Shown here one piece after another: positions 16,925-26,303 of a stretch of DNA of 64,000 bases (position 1 is the first letter of the stretch; each line of letters opens with the position of its first letter). This stretch comes from Paenibacillus paeoniae (GTDB lineage: Bacteria; Bacillota; Bacilli; Paenibacillales; Paenibacillaceae), in NCBI RefSeq assembly GCF_003388735.1, contig NZ_QUBQ01000004.1, positions 186,001-250,000 on the forward strand. Reading direction: 5' to 3'. Under the pieces are notes generated by a model. The model worked only from the letters and a program-made list of their open reading frames with translations. It was not told where the DNA came from and searched no databases. The position numbers and the translations under genes were made by a program.

Positions 16925-17466
16925 CGCTTCATCTCCTTCCACTTGCTCTCTACTATTTTGCGCGCACGATGCAGCCTGGACTTGACCGTTCCCTCCGAAA
17001 GGTTCAGCAGTTGTCCGATTTCCGCCTTCGTCATCCCATGTTCCAGATGAAGAACAAGCACTTCTCTATGCTTCATCGACAATCCCAAAACAATGTCCAG
17101 CAATTCCTTCTCCGACTGTTCTTCCAAATAAACCGCCTCTGCCGATCCTGCCGTTCTGTCCGATCTCACCCATTCGAACAACACAATCCTCCGCATATAG
17201 CTCGATCTCAACTCGTTAATTGCGAGATTGCGCACAATCGTGAACAGCCATGTTTTGAAGGATGACTGCCCCCTGAATGAACCGATATTCTGATACACTT
17301 TAATGAAAACTTCCTGTGCGATATCCTTGGATTGTTCCCGGTTGCGTGTCATCGCATAGGCATACTTCCGGACATCATCTCCATACTGTGTCATCAGGTT
17401 GTACAACTCCGTCTTGTCCATGGAATCCAGATAGGTCAAATAGTGCAGCTCTGCATGAGAATCCAA
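16921..17466 (-). CDS. ECF-type RNA polymerase sigma factor
   Basis: A 181-residue sigma factor. Region 2 has DIAQEVFIKVYQNIGSFRG and SSFKTWLFTIVRNLAI. Region 4 has MKHREVLVLHLEHGMTKAEIG and LSEGTVKSRLHRARK. The start is TTG 17466: AGGAGGTG lies five bases upstream, while the next ATG (16 codons in) has no site. It is coupled to the anti-sigma-like gene. A candidate ECF promoter lies just upstream, consistent with autoregulation. Confidence 0.93.
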   Translation of the reverse strand: MDSHAELHYLTYLDSMDKTELYNLMTQYGDDVRKYAYAMTRNREQSKDIAQEVFIKVYQNIGSFRGQSSFKTWLFTIVRNLAINELRSSYMRRIVLFEWVRSDRTAGSAEAVYLEEQSEKELLDIVLGLSMKHREVLVLHLEHGMTKAEIGQLLNLSEGTVKSRLHRARKIVESKWKEMKR

Positions 17467-17489
17467 GCGTTCACCTCCTCACCCTATTA

Positions 17490-17515
17490 GACAAGATCAA
17501 GTCTTGAATCGTTCC
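17490..17515 (-). promoter_or_regulatory. Candidate autoregulatory ECF promoter
   Basis: On the minus strand GGAAC (17515-17511) is followed after 17 bp by TGTC (17493-17490). This resembles the GGAAC...CGTC pattern of ECF promoters and lies about 25 bp ahead of the sigma start. No good sigma-A promoter was seen there. Confidence 0.5.
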
Positions 17516-17716
17516 ATCTGCGCTTGATTTCTTTTTCTATTCTTTCTATTTTTTCCTTGTCTTGATAGTCATATTTTCATATACTTATTTCGTCGTTGTT
17601 TGTCAAATACTGCGATTGAAGCGGCTTTCTGTTAGGAGTCTTCCAATAACGATGCCAGAACAATTACCGCATATCCTGACAAATTCATTATCAACTAGAT
17701 CGGATGGTGCAAGTTC

Positions 17717-18061
17717 ATGGTTCAACAACGAAATATTGCAGTAGCTATTATTTTATCCATTGTGACCTGTGGGATTTACGGCATCTATTGGTTTATCGTC
17801 ATGACGAACGAGGTCGGATACTTAAGCGGCGATCATTCGTTCACAGGCGGCAAACACTTCCTGCTCACCCTCGTTACCTGCGGAATCTGGGGAATCGTAT
17901 GGGCCTATCAAGTTGCCAAGCAGGTCGAAGAAGCGCAAAGACAGCGCGGACTTAGAATGTCTGACAACGCCTTGATTTACGTTGTGTTGTCTATCTTTGG
18001 ATTCGGCATTATTACCTATGCCCTGGTTCAATCCGATGTCAACCAAATGGCAAGACCTTAA
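17717..18061 (+). CDS. DUF4234 membrane protein
   Basis: A 114-residue protein with three membrane segments. It carries the repeated glycine pattern of DUF4234 (VTCGIYGIYWFIVMTNEV and VTCGIWGIVWAYQVAKQVEEAQ), which places a charged amphipathic helix after each hydrophobic hairpin. Function is unknown. It overlaps the following DUF2752 gene by 26 bases, so the two are coexpressed; these families often occur together. Confidence 0.8.
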   Translation: MVQQRNIAVAIILSIVTCGIYGIYWFIVMTNEVGYLSGDHSFTGGKHFLLTLVTCGIWGIVWAYQVAKQVEEAQRQRGLRMSDNALIYVVLSIFGFGIITYALVQSDVNQMARP

Positions 18062-18446
18062 GGAACTGCCCAAGCGGCATCCCAGACTGTTCTGGGGTAC
18101 CATGCTTGGTGCAGGCGGATTGCTGTATGCCAAGGTCTGGCTGCCTGTAACCGGACTGGCCGTCCCTTGTCCATTCCACGCTGTTACCGGACTATATTGT
18201 CCGGGCTGCGGCGTGACCAGAGCAGCGCTTTCCCTGCTGGACATGGATGTCTATCAAGCGTTTCGATTCAATTCGTTAATCTTCATCTTAGCGCCGATGC
18301 TTGCCCTATACGCCTGGGCCAACGCCAAGAAGAAGCGACGAATTAGCGGATTCATAGTCGTGTTCATGATCAGCTTGACCCTGATATACGGGCTGGCACG
18401 CAATCTTCCTCCGTGGTCTTATCTGGCTCCCACCGACTTATCTTAG
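18036..18446 (+). CDS. DUF2752 membrane protein
   Basis: A 136-residue protein with three membrane helices. It has the DUF2752 signature CPFHAVTGLYCPGCGVTRAA (about 39-58), a paired-cysteine motif of unknown purpose. The frame is open from 17982. ATG 18036 is a reasonable start although no clear ribosome site precedes it or ATG 18018, as expected for a gene translated by coupling to the overlapping DUF4234 frame. It ends before a strong terminator. Confidence 0.78.
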   Translation: MSTKWQDLKELPKRHPRLFWGTMLGAGGLLYAKVWLPVTGLAVPCPFHAVTGLYCPGCGVTRAALSLLDMDVYQAFRFNSLIFILAPMLALYAWANAKKKRRISGFIVVFMISLTLIYGLARNLPPWSYLAPTDLS

Positions 18447-18457
18447 CGTATACAAAT

Positions 18458-18501
18458 AAGGATATCTCGCGATCCGTTATCGGATACGAGATATCCTTTT
18501 T
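18458..18501 (+). terminator. Intrinsic terminator
   Basis: AAGGATATCTCG (18458-18469) pairs with CGAGATATCCTT (18487-18498) and is followed by TTTTTG. The A-rich left flank makes it usable in both directions; the J-TPR gene ends just beyond it. Confidence 0.8.
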
Positions 18502-18540
18502 GTATCGCCTGCTAGCGGTTCCTCCCGCCTGCGACGTCTA

Positions 18541-21075
18541 TTACTTCCTTCCTAGCCAGGAGAAGACCGACTTCTTCGGCTCTTCTTGCAACAGCTTGGC
18601 GCGCTTCGCCAGCGTGTCCTCATGATCTGGCTCCAACTCCAGAATTCGGTCACAGGCCGCCAACGCCTCCAGCTTCTGCCCATTCTCGATAAGCATCGTC
18701 ATACGAAGATGAAGGAGGCTGACGAACTGTGAATCAATAGCAAGGCCTTGCTGAATATAGGATGCAGCCTCTTCTTTCTTGCCCATCATAAAATGCGACC
18801 ATGCCAGAAAGTCATACGCGTATGCGCTCTCCAGCTCGACACCTAGAAGCTCATGGCAGGCGGCAATACATTGCTCATAGTCCTGCGCATAATCATAGGT
18901 TGCATGAATTTTTCTCTCATAAGCTCTCATCAGCATCGGATCGATCGCAATGGCTCGATTCAGATGATGGAGACACTCCTGCCACGTCTCCTCTTGATGA
19001 AGCAGAATACCGAGCTGCAGATGATAAGTTGCCACTTCGGAATCGATGTCAATAGCGCTTCGGTAAGCAGCGATGGCCTGACTCCGCTCTCCCCGGTCTC
19101 TATGAATATCACCGATCAAATCGTAGAACAAATCCGCTTGCTCAGCCCCCTCAAGCGCTGCTGTCGCCCGGCGATGGGCCTCACCCAGATCTCTCCTATT
19201 ATAGTAGCACAGCGCTTCGTAATAGACGGCCTGTTCCACGCGATGCTCGGCAATTACCTTCTCATAATACACCGCTGCTTCCTCATACTGCTGCATGCGG
19301 AAGTAACACATTCCTTTGCATAGAAACGCATCCCTCGGGTCACCTTCATACTCCAGCGCATAATCACAGTTCTTAATAGCTTCCTCAAGTTCACCCATAT
19401 TTCGCAAAGCGTCAGCTTTCTCTACGTAGAGACGGCTGTCCCTAAGATCATGTCTGGCGGCTTCTTGAAAGACATCCACCGCATGCTGATACTGTCCGAC
19501 GCGGTTCAGCATGCTCATCTTCACAATATAAGCTTCCGTATAATTGGGATTGAGCGACAGCGCTTTGTCCGCTGCTTCAAAAGACTCGCCATATCGGCCC
19601 ATCCCAAGCAGCGCATCCGCCCTCTGTCTAAAGCTGTTCGCGAAGCTTGCATCGTACTGGATCGCCAGATCAGCAGACTCCAGCGCCTCTTCATGCCGCT
19701 TCAGCAAATTAAGCGTATACGCCTTATTGTTATATAACGACGCTTCATCCGGCTTTAGCTCAATCGCTTTATCGTAATAAATGATTGCTGTCTCCAGATC
19801 CCCGGATTCCTCCAATAAGACGGCCTTCCAATGGTTAAGGTCCATATGATCCGGATACAGGTTCAATGCCTCATTCAGCTTGGTCAATGCCAGCTCTTTC
19901 TTCTCCAATTGGCGCAAGACCACACATAATTGCACTTGCAGCGTTGCGGAAGGATGCTGAGGTTCCAGATCGCATAACAGACGATAAGCTTCCTCCGCCC
20001 GTCCCGTAGCCAAATATGCTGTTACGAGCTCTTGCGCAGCATCGACGTCATCTGGCTGGCCACCCGTTCCACTCGTCATCTCGTCAATCTGGAAGCGTTG
20101 CGCGGAAGCCAGCAGGTTGATCACTTCATGATCGTTCGGCAAAATTTGCTTTAATAAAGTCAGATGAGTGGCTGCATCCGTGTAATAACCCAGACTTACA
20201 GCGCACTTCCCTAGCGAGAAGAGTACATCGGCTGCATCCGGTCTTACCGGCAAAATGTGCTTATAGTCAATATAAGCTTCCTCATAGCGCCCTAACCGGA
20301 AGAGCAAGCCCGCACGGTAATACCTTGCATAATAGTCCGTCTCATCCCTATCCAGCAGTTCATTAAACTTCTGTCCAGCCTCCGCCAGTCTGCCTACAGC
20401 CATACTGTATCGGGTTCCCAATAGCTCTGCATCCGGATGGGACGGACACAGCTCCCCCAATTGCAGTATTATCTCTCGCGCCGTGTAGTAGTCGTAGTCG
20501 TCAATTGCTTGCATACCTGCGCGGTATTGTTTAATGAACGTCTCCTGTTGCCCCGGCTGACAATTCAGCAGCTCTTGGTAACGGAAAAATTGATCTTTCT
20601 CGGTTCGATTCATGATGAATTCAATAAAGTTCTGATGATAGTCTTCCAGAAGCTTCTCCTTCTGCTTGTTCCATTCAAAATGCTCATTCAGCTCCACCCA
20701 GATCCGATGAGGAAGATGGAAGTGTTCCGTCAGGAAGTTGAGCGTCTCGCGGCTTGCCGCCTCTCGCGTATCAATCAATTGACAGACATCCGACTCCAGC
20801 AGCGCCTTCCATTCCTGCACATTCAACCTTGATTCGTAGCGATCATAAATCCCCTTCAGACGGTAAACATACTGTTCCAACGGGTCCTCAGGCTCGCTGC
20901 CGGTCAACGCCTCGGACTTGGCCGCATCCATTGCTTTCTCGTAAGCTGCCCGGATTTCCTGAAACTCTGCCGGATGCGTCTCCGGATTGTAGATTTTCAC
21001 AAGCTGGGTGTAGGCCCGCTTAATTTCCTTCTGATCCGTCGTCGGACTGATGCGCAAGACTGCAAATTGATCCAT
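18541..21075 (-). CDS. Degenerate J-domain protein with long TPR array
   Basis: An 844-residue protein. Residues 1-55 align with a J domain (FAVLRISPTTDQKEIKRAYTQL, then FQEIRAAYE), but the essential HPD tripeptide is replaced by NPE within KIYNPETHP. The rest is a long run of tetratricopeptide repeats (about 200-830; for example AIIYYDKAIELKPDEASLYN and AIAAYRSAIDIDSEVATYHL). The gene lies three bases behind an HscC-like Hsp70 and its AAAGGAG site is inside that gene's end, so the two are made together. It is probably the dedicated cochaperone or client platform of that Hsp70. HPD stimulates ATP hydrolysis in ordinary J proteins, so its action here is unclear. Confidence 0.85.
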   Translation of the reverse strand: MDQFAVLRISPTTDQKEIKRAYTQLVKIYNPETHPAEFQEIRAAYEKAMDAAKSEALTGSEPEDPLEQYVYRLKGIYDRYESRLNVQEWKALLESDVCQLIDTREAASRETLNFLTEHFHLPHRIWVELNEHFEWNKQKEKLLEDYHQNFIEFIMNRTEKDQFFRYQELLNCQPGQQETFIKQYRAGMQAIDDYDYYTAREIILQLGELCPSHPDAELLGTRYSMAVGRLAEAGQKFNELLDRDETDYYARYYRAGLLFRLGRYEEAYIDYKHILPVRPDAADVLFSLGKCAVSLGYYTDAATHLTLLKQILPNDHEVINLLASAQRFQIDEMTSGTGGQPDDVDAAQELVTAYLATGRAEEAYRLLCDLEPQHPSATLQVQLCVVLRQLEKKELALTKLNEALNLYPDHMDLNHWKAVLLEESGDLETAIIYYDKAIELKPDEASLYNNKAYTLNLLKRHEEALESADLAIQYDASFANSFRQRADALLGMGRYGESFEAADKALSLNPNYTEAYIVKMSMLNRVGQYQHAVDVFQEAARHDLRDSRLYVEKADALRNMGELEEAIKNCDYALEYEGDPRDAFLCKGMCYFRMQQYEEAAVYYEKVIAEHRVEQAVYYEALCYYNRRDLGEAHRRATAALEGAEQADLFYDLIGDIHRDRGERSQAIAAYRSAIDIDSEVATYHLQLGILLHQEETWQECLHHLNRAIAIDPMLMRAYERKIHATYDYAQDYEQCIAACHELLGVELESAYAYDFLAWSHFMMGKKEEAASYIQQGLAIDSQFVSLLHLRMTMLIENGQKLEALAACDRILELEPDHEDTLAKRAKLLQEEPKKSVFSWLGRK

Positions 21076-21078
21076 GCT

Positions 21079-22776
21079 CTACTCTCCTTTGGCCTCTATA
21101 GCATCGAATATGTCCTTCAACAGCTTCTTCATCTCCGCAATCCGACGCGGCTCCTGCTTATCAAGCGCATCCTCGAACTCTCGCAGCAGCCTGGCGATTT
21201 CCATACGCTCGTAGCCGATATGCTCCTCGTACAGCCTCTCGCCGCGAGCGATGACCCACTTGTTCTCCTGTTGGTCGCGAGGGTGAATCTTGAGAGTAGC
21301 CAGCTGCTCGATGCGTCTTACCATCTCCTCCGGAGACATGTCTCCCGGATTCCGCTCAATCATCATTTGTTTCACAAGACCGGTGGACTGGACCTTCACT
21401 TCCACCTCCAGCAAACCGTTAATGTCGTAGGTATACCGGACATCTACGCCCTCCTGCCCGGCTGGCCGGATTGGCACGGGTACGTTAAGCTCCCCGAGAT
21501 AGATGTTATCACGGGATAATCTGGCTTCCCCTTGCAGGATATCGACTTTAATCATTCGCTGATTGTCATTAGTGGTGAAAAACCGTTCAATTCGGCTAAC
21601 CGGAATAGCTGTATTGCGTTCTATAATCGGGAAGAAATGTCCGCTCTCATGGTAGCCGTTCGACTTGGTGACGGATACCGATGTACCTAGCGTATAGGGA
21701 CATACGTCTGTCAGAACCACTTCTTTCAGACTCTCATGACGCTCCTTCAGGCCCGCTTGAATACCAGCTCCTACGCCTACCACTTCGTCCGGATTGACGT
21801 TGGCGTAAGCCAGCTGCCCGAACAGCTTGCTGACGAATGTACGGATAAAGGGCAGTCTAGTTGCGCCGCCCACCAGCAGAATGGCATCCAAATCCTTTAC
21901 CTTCAGCGAGGCATCGGACAATGCGCGCTCAATCGGCGCCCGAAGCCGTTGCAGCAGAGGTTTCGTCGCCTGCTCGTATTCATCCAGGCTGATATCAAGG
22001 ACAAGCTCATTCTCCTTATGCATGTGGACCATTCGGGCTGCCTTCTTCTCGGCAAAGCTCAGCTTCGCCGTCTCCGCTTGCTTGCGCAGCTTCGCATACT
22101 CCTTCAGCTCAAGCTCATCTACCGTTAGTCCATGACGGGCCAGGAACAGGTCGATCAGCAATTGCGTAAAGTCCTCACCACCCAAATAGTTGTCGCCGGC
22201 TACAGCTCGAACTTCCATAACCTGCTCGAACAACTCCAGAATGGAGACGTCGAAGGTGCCTCCGCCCAGATCGAAGACGAGGAACTTCGTGTCCGCATCC
22301 CGCTGGTGAAGCCCGTACGCAATAGCTGCAGCAGTCGGTTCTGTCACCAAACGTTCTACCCGCAGCCCAGCCAGTTCTCCAGCACGCTTCGTCGCCTTGC
22401 GCTGCACATCGTTGAAATAAGCGGGCACGCTAATAACTGCCTCATGCACAGGCTTACCCAGCACATGTTCTGCATCCTTTTTCAACGCTTTAATGACCAG
22501 AGCGGACAGCTCCTCAGGCAGAAACTCCTGATCTCCGAGCTTAATCAGCTTTTTCGTTCCCATGTAACGCTTGAAGAACGAAGCGCTAAGCTCCGGATGA
22601 GAGATTTGCCGCTCCAGCGCGATCTGTCCCACAACAAATTCACCATCGCTGTCCACGCTCACCGCCGATGGCGTCAAATGCCGACCAAGCCCGTTCGGGA
22701 TCATGACCGGCCCTTCTTCCGTCCAATATGTAACCAAACTGTTAGTGGTTCCTAGATCAATGCCAATGATCGTCAT
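21079..22776 (-). CDS. HscC-like Hsp70 chaperone
   Basis: A 565-residue Hsp70. The ATPase domain (1-380) has [12 protein letters not shown], the phosphate-2 loop [24 protein letters not shown] and [10 protein letters not shown]. It is followed by the linker region [12 protein letters not shown], a substrate-binding beta domain and a short C-terminal helical part. It lacks the EEVD-like tail and is shorter than DnaK (about 610 residues), as in the HscC subfamily. The ACGGAGG site precedes the start. It is not linked to dnaJ, grpE or hrcA, and instead forms a two-gene unit with the J-TPR protein, implying a specialised function. Confidence 0.9.
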   Translation of the reverse strand: MTIIGIDLGTTNSLVTYWTEEGPVMIPNGLGRHLTPSAVSVDSDGEFVVGQIALERQISHPELSASFFKRYMGTKKLIKLGDQEFLPEELSALVIKALKKDAEHVLGKPVHEAVISVPAYFNDVQRKATKRAGELAGLRVERLVTEPTAAAIAYGLHQRDADTKFLVFDLGGGTFDVSILELFEQVMEVRAVAGDNYLGGEDFTQLLIDLFLARHGLTVDELELKEYAKLRKQAETAKLSFAEKKAARMVHMHKENELVLDISLDEYEQATKPLLQRLRAPIERALSDASLKVKDLDAILLVGGATRLPFIRTFVSKLFGQLAYANVNPDEVVGVGAGIQAGLKERHESLKEVVLTDVCPYTLGTSVSVTKSNGYHESGHFFPIIERNTAIPVSRIERFFTTNDNQRMIKVDILQGEARLSRDNIYLGELNVPVPIRPAGQEGVDVRYTYDINGLLEVEVKVQSTGLVKQMMIERNPGDMSPEEMVRRIEQLATLKIHPRDQQENKWVIARGERLYEEHIGYERMEIARLLREFEDALDKQEPRRIAEMKKLLKDIFDAIEAKGE

Positions 22777-23098
22777 AATTCCTCCGTAAATGATTCCGTT
22801 AATGGTGATAACATCAATATCTTACAAGATTACTCTTTCTCTTGCTATATTAAAGTATATCGGCAATGACTTACACAGAAAATAGAAGTACGACAAGGAA
22901 CCAGCGGCCTGTATCTTCTATTTGCACTCCCTTGTCTAATCTATCATTTAAAACTCGTCTTTTTTAATTGACGATTCAGCAGAGATGCTGATTAAGATCA
23001 GCTGCTTGACCTCGGAAAACATCAAATAGCTGTAGACTAACCCCATTCCATCAGGCGTATAATGAGGTATGTAAAAGATAGGAAAGCAGGTGTTCGTT
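22777..23098. other. Divergent intergenic region of the Hsp70 and M3 peptidase genes
   Basis: No coding frame was supported. An imperfect inverted repeat (AATAGAAGTAC near 22880 and GTATCTTCTATT near 22914) and a small hairpin GCTGAT/ATCAGC (22988-23003) are visible. A rightward TATAAT at 23058-23063 without a good -35 is the likely -10 of the peptidase gene. Confidence 0.45.
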
Positions 23099-24793
23099 AT
23101 GAAATTTAGTACATACGCCTACCAAAGGCCGGACGTCAAAACGTTCGAATTAACATTCAAGGAGCTGCTAGGCGCATTCACGCAAGCTGCCACGTATGAG
23201 GAGCAGGACGAGGCGATGACTGCGCTCAACAAGCTGCGCAGCGAGTTCGATACGATGGGGACGATTGCCAGTATCCGCCATTCCATCGATACGAACGATG
23301 ACTATTACAAAGCGGAGCAAGACTTCTTCGATGAGAACGGTCCTATCGTCCAGGAGTACATTACCGACTATTATCGAGCATTGGTTGAATCGGTCTTTCG
23401 TGATCAGCTTGAGGCGAAATGGGGTCGCCAGCTCTTCCAACTGGCTGAGCTGTCACTGCAGACATTCAGCCCGGAAGTCATTGAAGAGCTTCAGCTTGAG
23501 AATAAGCTGACGACGGAATATGGCAATCTGCTTGCTTCTGCAAAAATCCCATTCGAGGGCGAGGAGCGCACATTGTCCCAACTTGCGCCATTCCAGCAAT
23601 CTCCGGATCGCGATATGCGCAAACGGGCTGCCGAAGCCTCCTTTGGTTTCATGGCCCAGCATGAAGAGGACTTCGATCGCATCTACGGCGAGCTAGTCAA
23701 GACGCGGACGAGCATTGCGCATAAGCTTGGTTTCCGCAACTATGTCGAGCTAGGCTACGCTAGAATGAGCCGTACGGATTACAACGCCGAGATGGTGGCG
23801 AACTTCCGCGAGCAAGTACTGGAACATATTGTGCCTGTAGCCACAAAGCTGAAGCAGCGCCAGCAGAACCGCATCGGCGTCGATGAACTGCTCTATTACG
23901 ATGAAAGCCTGGCCTTCCTATCGGGCAACGCGACTCCGAAGGGAGATCCCGACTGGATCGTGAGCAACGGCGCCAAGATGTATGCCGAGCTGTCGCCGGA
24001 AACAGATGAGTTCTTCCGTTTCATGCAGGACAACGAGCTGATGGATCTTGTGAGTAAGAAAGGAAAACGGGGCGGAGGCTATTGCACGTACATTAGTGAG
24101 CATCAGGCTCCCTATATCTTCTCCAACTTCAATGGCACGTCGGGCGATATCGATGTGTTGACGCATGAGGCGGGGCATGCCTTCCAGGTATACCAAAGCC
24201 GGAGCTATGCGGTGCCGGAGTACAGCTTCCCAACGTACGAGGCTTGCGAGATTCATTCCATGAGCATGGAGTTTTTCACTTGGCCGTGGATGGACTTGTT
24301 CTTCAAGGAAGATGCAGATAAATATCGGTTCGACCATCTGGCAAGCGCGCTTATCTTTATCCCTTACGGCGTAACTGTCGATGAATTTCAGCATTTTGTC
24401 TATGAGCATCCGGAAGCGACCCCTGCGGAGCGCAAGGAAGCTTGGCGCAATATTGAGCAGAAATATTTGCCTCATCGCCAATATGCGGACAATACCTATC
24501 TCGAGCAGGGCGGCTTCTGGCATAGACAAAGCCATATCTTTAATTCGCCTTTCTATTACATCGACTACACGCTGGCTCAGCTGTGTGCGTTTCAATTCTG
24601 GAAGAAGATGCATGAAAACCGTCACGCAGCTTGGGCGGACTATCTGAACTTATGCAAGCTTGGGGGCAGCCTGTCCTTCACTGAGCTTGTCGATGAAGCG
24701 GGCCTCGTCTCTCCATTCGAGGACGGCTGCGTCACTTCCGTCATCGGAACAATCGATAGCTGGCTGAATGCGGTAGACGATGAATCGTTATAA
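23099..24793 (+). CDS. M3-family oligoendopeptidase
   Basis: A 564-residue cytoplasmic zinc peptidase of family M3B. The zinc motif is HEAGH (H356, H360), with the downstream glutamate in YEACEIHSMSMEF and the tail HxxxY-type element FYYIDYTLAQLCAFQFW. These enzymes trim peptides of about 6-20 residues. The frame extends to GTG 23090, but ATG 23099 is preceded by GCAGGTG at proper spacing and gives the usual family length of about 564. It is a single-gene unit with its own terminator. Confidence 0.92.
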   Translation: MKFSTYAYQRPDVKTFELTFKELLGAFTQAATYEEQDEAMTALNKLRSEFDTMGTIASIRHSIDTNDDYYKAEQDFFDENGPIVQEYITDYYRALVESVFRDQLEAKWGRQLFQLAELSLQTFSPEVIEELQLENKLTTEYGNLLASAKIPFEGEERTLSQLAPFQQSPDRDMRKRAAEASFGFMAQHEEDFDRIYGELVKTRTSIAHKLGFRNYVELGYARMSRTDYNAEMVANFREQVLEHIVPVATKLKQRQQNRIGVDELLYYDESLAFLSGNATPKGDPDWIVSNGAKMYAELSPETDEFFRFMQDNELMDLVSKKGKRGGGYCTYISEHQAPYIFSNFNGTSGDIDVLTHEAGHAFQVYQSRSYAVPEYSFPTYEACEIHSMSMEFFTWPWMDLFFKEDADKYRFDHLASALIFIPYGVTVDEFQHFVYEHPEATPAERKEAWRNIEQKYLPHRQYADNTYLEQGGFWHRQSHIFNSPFYYIDYTLAQLCAFQFWKKMHENRHAAWADYLNLCKLGGSLSFTELVDEAGLVSPFEDGCVTSVIGTIDSWLNAVDDESL

Positions 24794-24815
24794 AAAGGGG
24801 TTGTCCTAAAAATCA

Positions 24816-24849
24816 ACGGCTGCCGAGTCATAAATCGGCAGCCGTCTTT
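24816..24849 (+). terminator. Intrinsic terminator
   Basis: ACGGCTGCCGA (24816-24826) pairs with TCGGCAGCCGT (24835-24845), followed by CTTTAT. The arms extend outward through ATCAAC/GTTGAT. A GGGGTTGTCC motif at 24797-24806 just before it resembles the ends of the small unit at 48058-48219. Confidence 0.75.
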
Positions 24850-24890
24850 ATGTTGATCGTGTTACCCCAGTATGGGTCTTGCTACGTTGC

Positions 24891-26285
24891 CTATATCAGA
24901 ACCCGCCATAGTGCCAAATAAAGCACAAGAGCCGATGCCATCCAGAACGCATACGCATAGTTCGGCCGTGCCATCTCTATAACTGTCTTGTTCTGCAAGC
25001 CTGCGAGCAGATGATTGACAGCCGATGCTGGCGAGATTGGATTGGAGGAGCCCCAGCTGCCCAGCAGCAGCACCGCGAAATAGACAGAGCTAATCCCGAC
25101 CGAGGCAGGATCGATGCCCGTGGCAAGAATCGTGACCGGTACGATGGGATGAAGCCCCACCCAGGATGTAAGCATGATAAGCAAAATGGTCATGATCGAA
25201 AACGCGAGCCATATCGGAACAGGCAGCTTCTCCAGCAGCTCGGGAATGTAAGTCCCGAATCCAGTGGATCGGATGGAACCGCTGAAAAATCCGGCAGCAA
25301 GAAACAGCGTTATCTCCTTCTGCAAGGCAGGCAGCGTAACGGATACGTGATTGCCGATGCCTTGGCGGTACGTTGCCATCGAACCCTTCGCCCAGCACCA
25401 CAGCAACGGAATTAGGACAGCGCCTATGCAAGTGATAAGCACCATCGGCAGCTCCACCAGATTCTCCAGCAGCAAAACTGACGCAATCGCCAATATAAGA
25501 TAAGCAGCAAGTCCGGGAGGGAATGGTGCTCGAGTATGGGACTCGCTAGTTCCTGCGTGCTCCGCCGACACCGGTTCCGCGCTAACTTCATCTCGCTGCT
25601 CCTCGCGGCCAAGCTCTCGCAAGTTCACCAAGACGCTCGCCGCTACGCTGATCAGCGATAGTCCAAGCACATAGGGCAAGATGGACGACCAGCCTAGCGA
25701 CAACGCCGACGTGACGAGCGCCATCGCGGCAAAATACGGCGACCACATAATCGCACCGCCGAATCCCCGATTCATTGCTGAAGCCAGCAGCCGCGCCACG
25801 CCACCTGAATGCGGCTTGACGAAGGCGAGATGGTAGACCACCGAAATGGACCCCACATTGATGAACGCGCCCATGATTTGGGTAAGAAGCTGTGTCCCCG
25901 TAAACATCACGGTTTTGCTTCTGACGCTCCGCTCGTAGAAGCGACGCAGCGACGCAACGTATGCGGGCAGCCGAACCGGAATCCCGAACAGCGGGGCAAA
26001 TACGAACAAGGTAACGAGAGTAGCGTTAATGGCTGCCGACTCAAACCAAAGACGGACATCCGCCTTCTGGAGCAGCATGAGCAGCACACCACCACCCATA
26101 AAGCCAGTCGCAAGCCACTTGGCTATTCCTTTAAGCCTTGGAAGCGATAGCGCAATCGCCAGAAACGCCAGCCCTCCAAGCGGATAAAGCAGCAGCTCCA
26201 GATGGGTGATCTGCTGCGCGATAAAGACGGCAGCGAGCGAGAATACGACTATTCTCTCCGCCGCTGCCCGTATAGATGTTGCCAT
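24891..26285 (-). CDS. Ion-transporter superfamily permease
   Basis: A 464-residue integral membrane protein with about 10-12 helices and two re-entrant-like loops. The loops are rich in small residues and Ser/Asn: FGGAIMWSPYFAAMALV, and GSWGSSNPISPASAVNHLLAG near the C-terminus, typical of the IT superfamily (DASS, ArsB, GntP, DctM-like). A charged cytoplasmic stretch (about 225-250) splits the two halves. The substrate cannot be read from the sequence; an anion or dicarboxylate is the usual guess. It lies 18 bp behind the dioxygenase gene in the same direction and is probably cotranscribed with it. Confidence 0.65.
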   Translation of the reverse strand: MATSIRAAAERIVVFSLAAVFIAQQITHLELLLYPLGGLAFLAIALSLPRLKGIAKWLATGFMGGGVLLMLLQKADVRLWFESAAINATLVTLFVFAPLFGIPVRLPAYVASLRRFYERSVRSKTVMFTGTQLLTQIMGAFINVGSISVVYHLAFVKPHSGGVARLLASAMNRGFGGAIMWSPYFAAMALVTSALSLGWSSILPYVLGLSLISVAASVLVNLRELGREEQRDEVSAEPVSAEHAGTSESHTRAPFPPGLAAYLILAIASVLLLENLVELPMVLITCIGAVLIPLLWCWAKGSMATYRQGIGNHVSVTLPALQKEITLFLAAGFFSGSIRSTGFGTYIPELLEKLPVPIWLAFSIMTILLIMLTSWVGLHPIVPVTILATGIDPASVGISSVYFAVLLLGSWGSSNPISPASAVNHLLAGLQNKTVIEMARPNYAYAFWMASALVLYLALWRVLI

Positions 26286-26303
26286 AGAATTCGCCTTCTT
26301 CTT

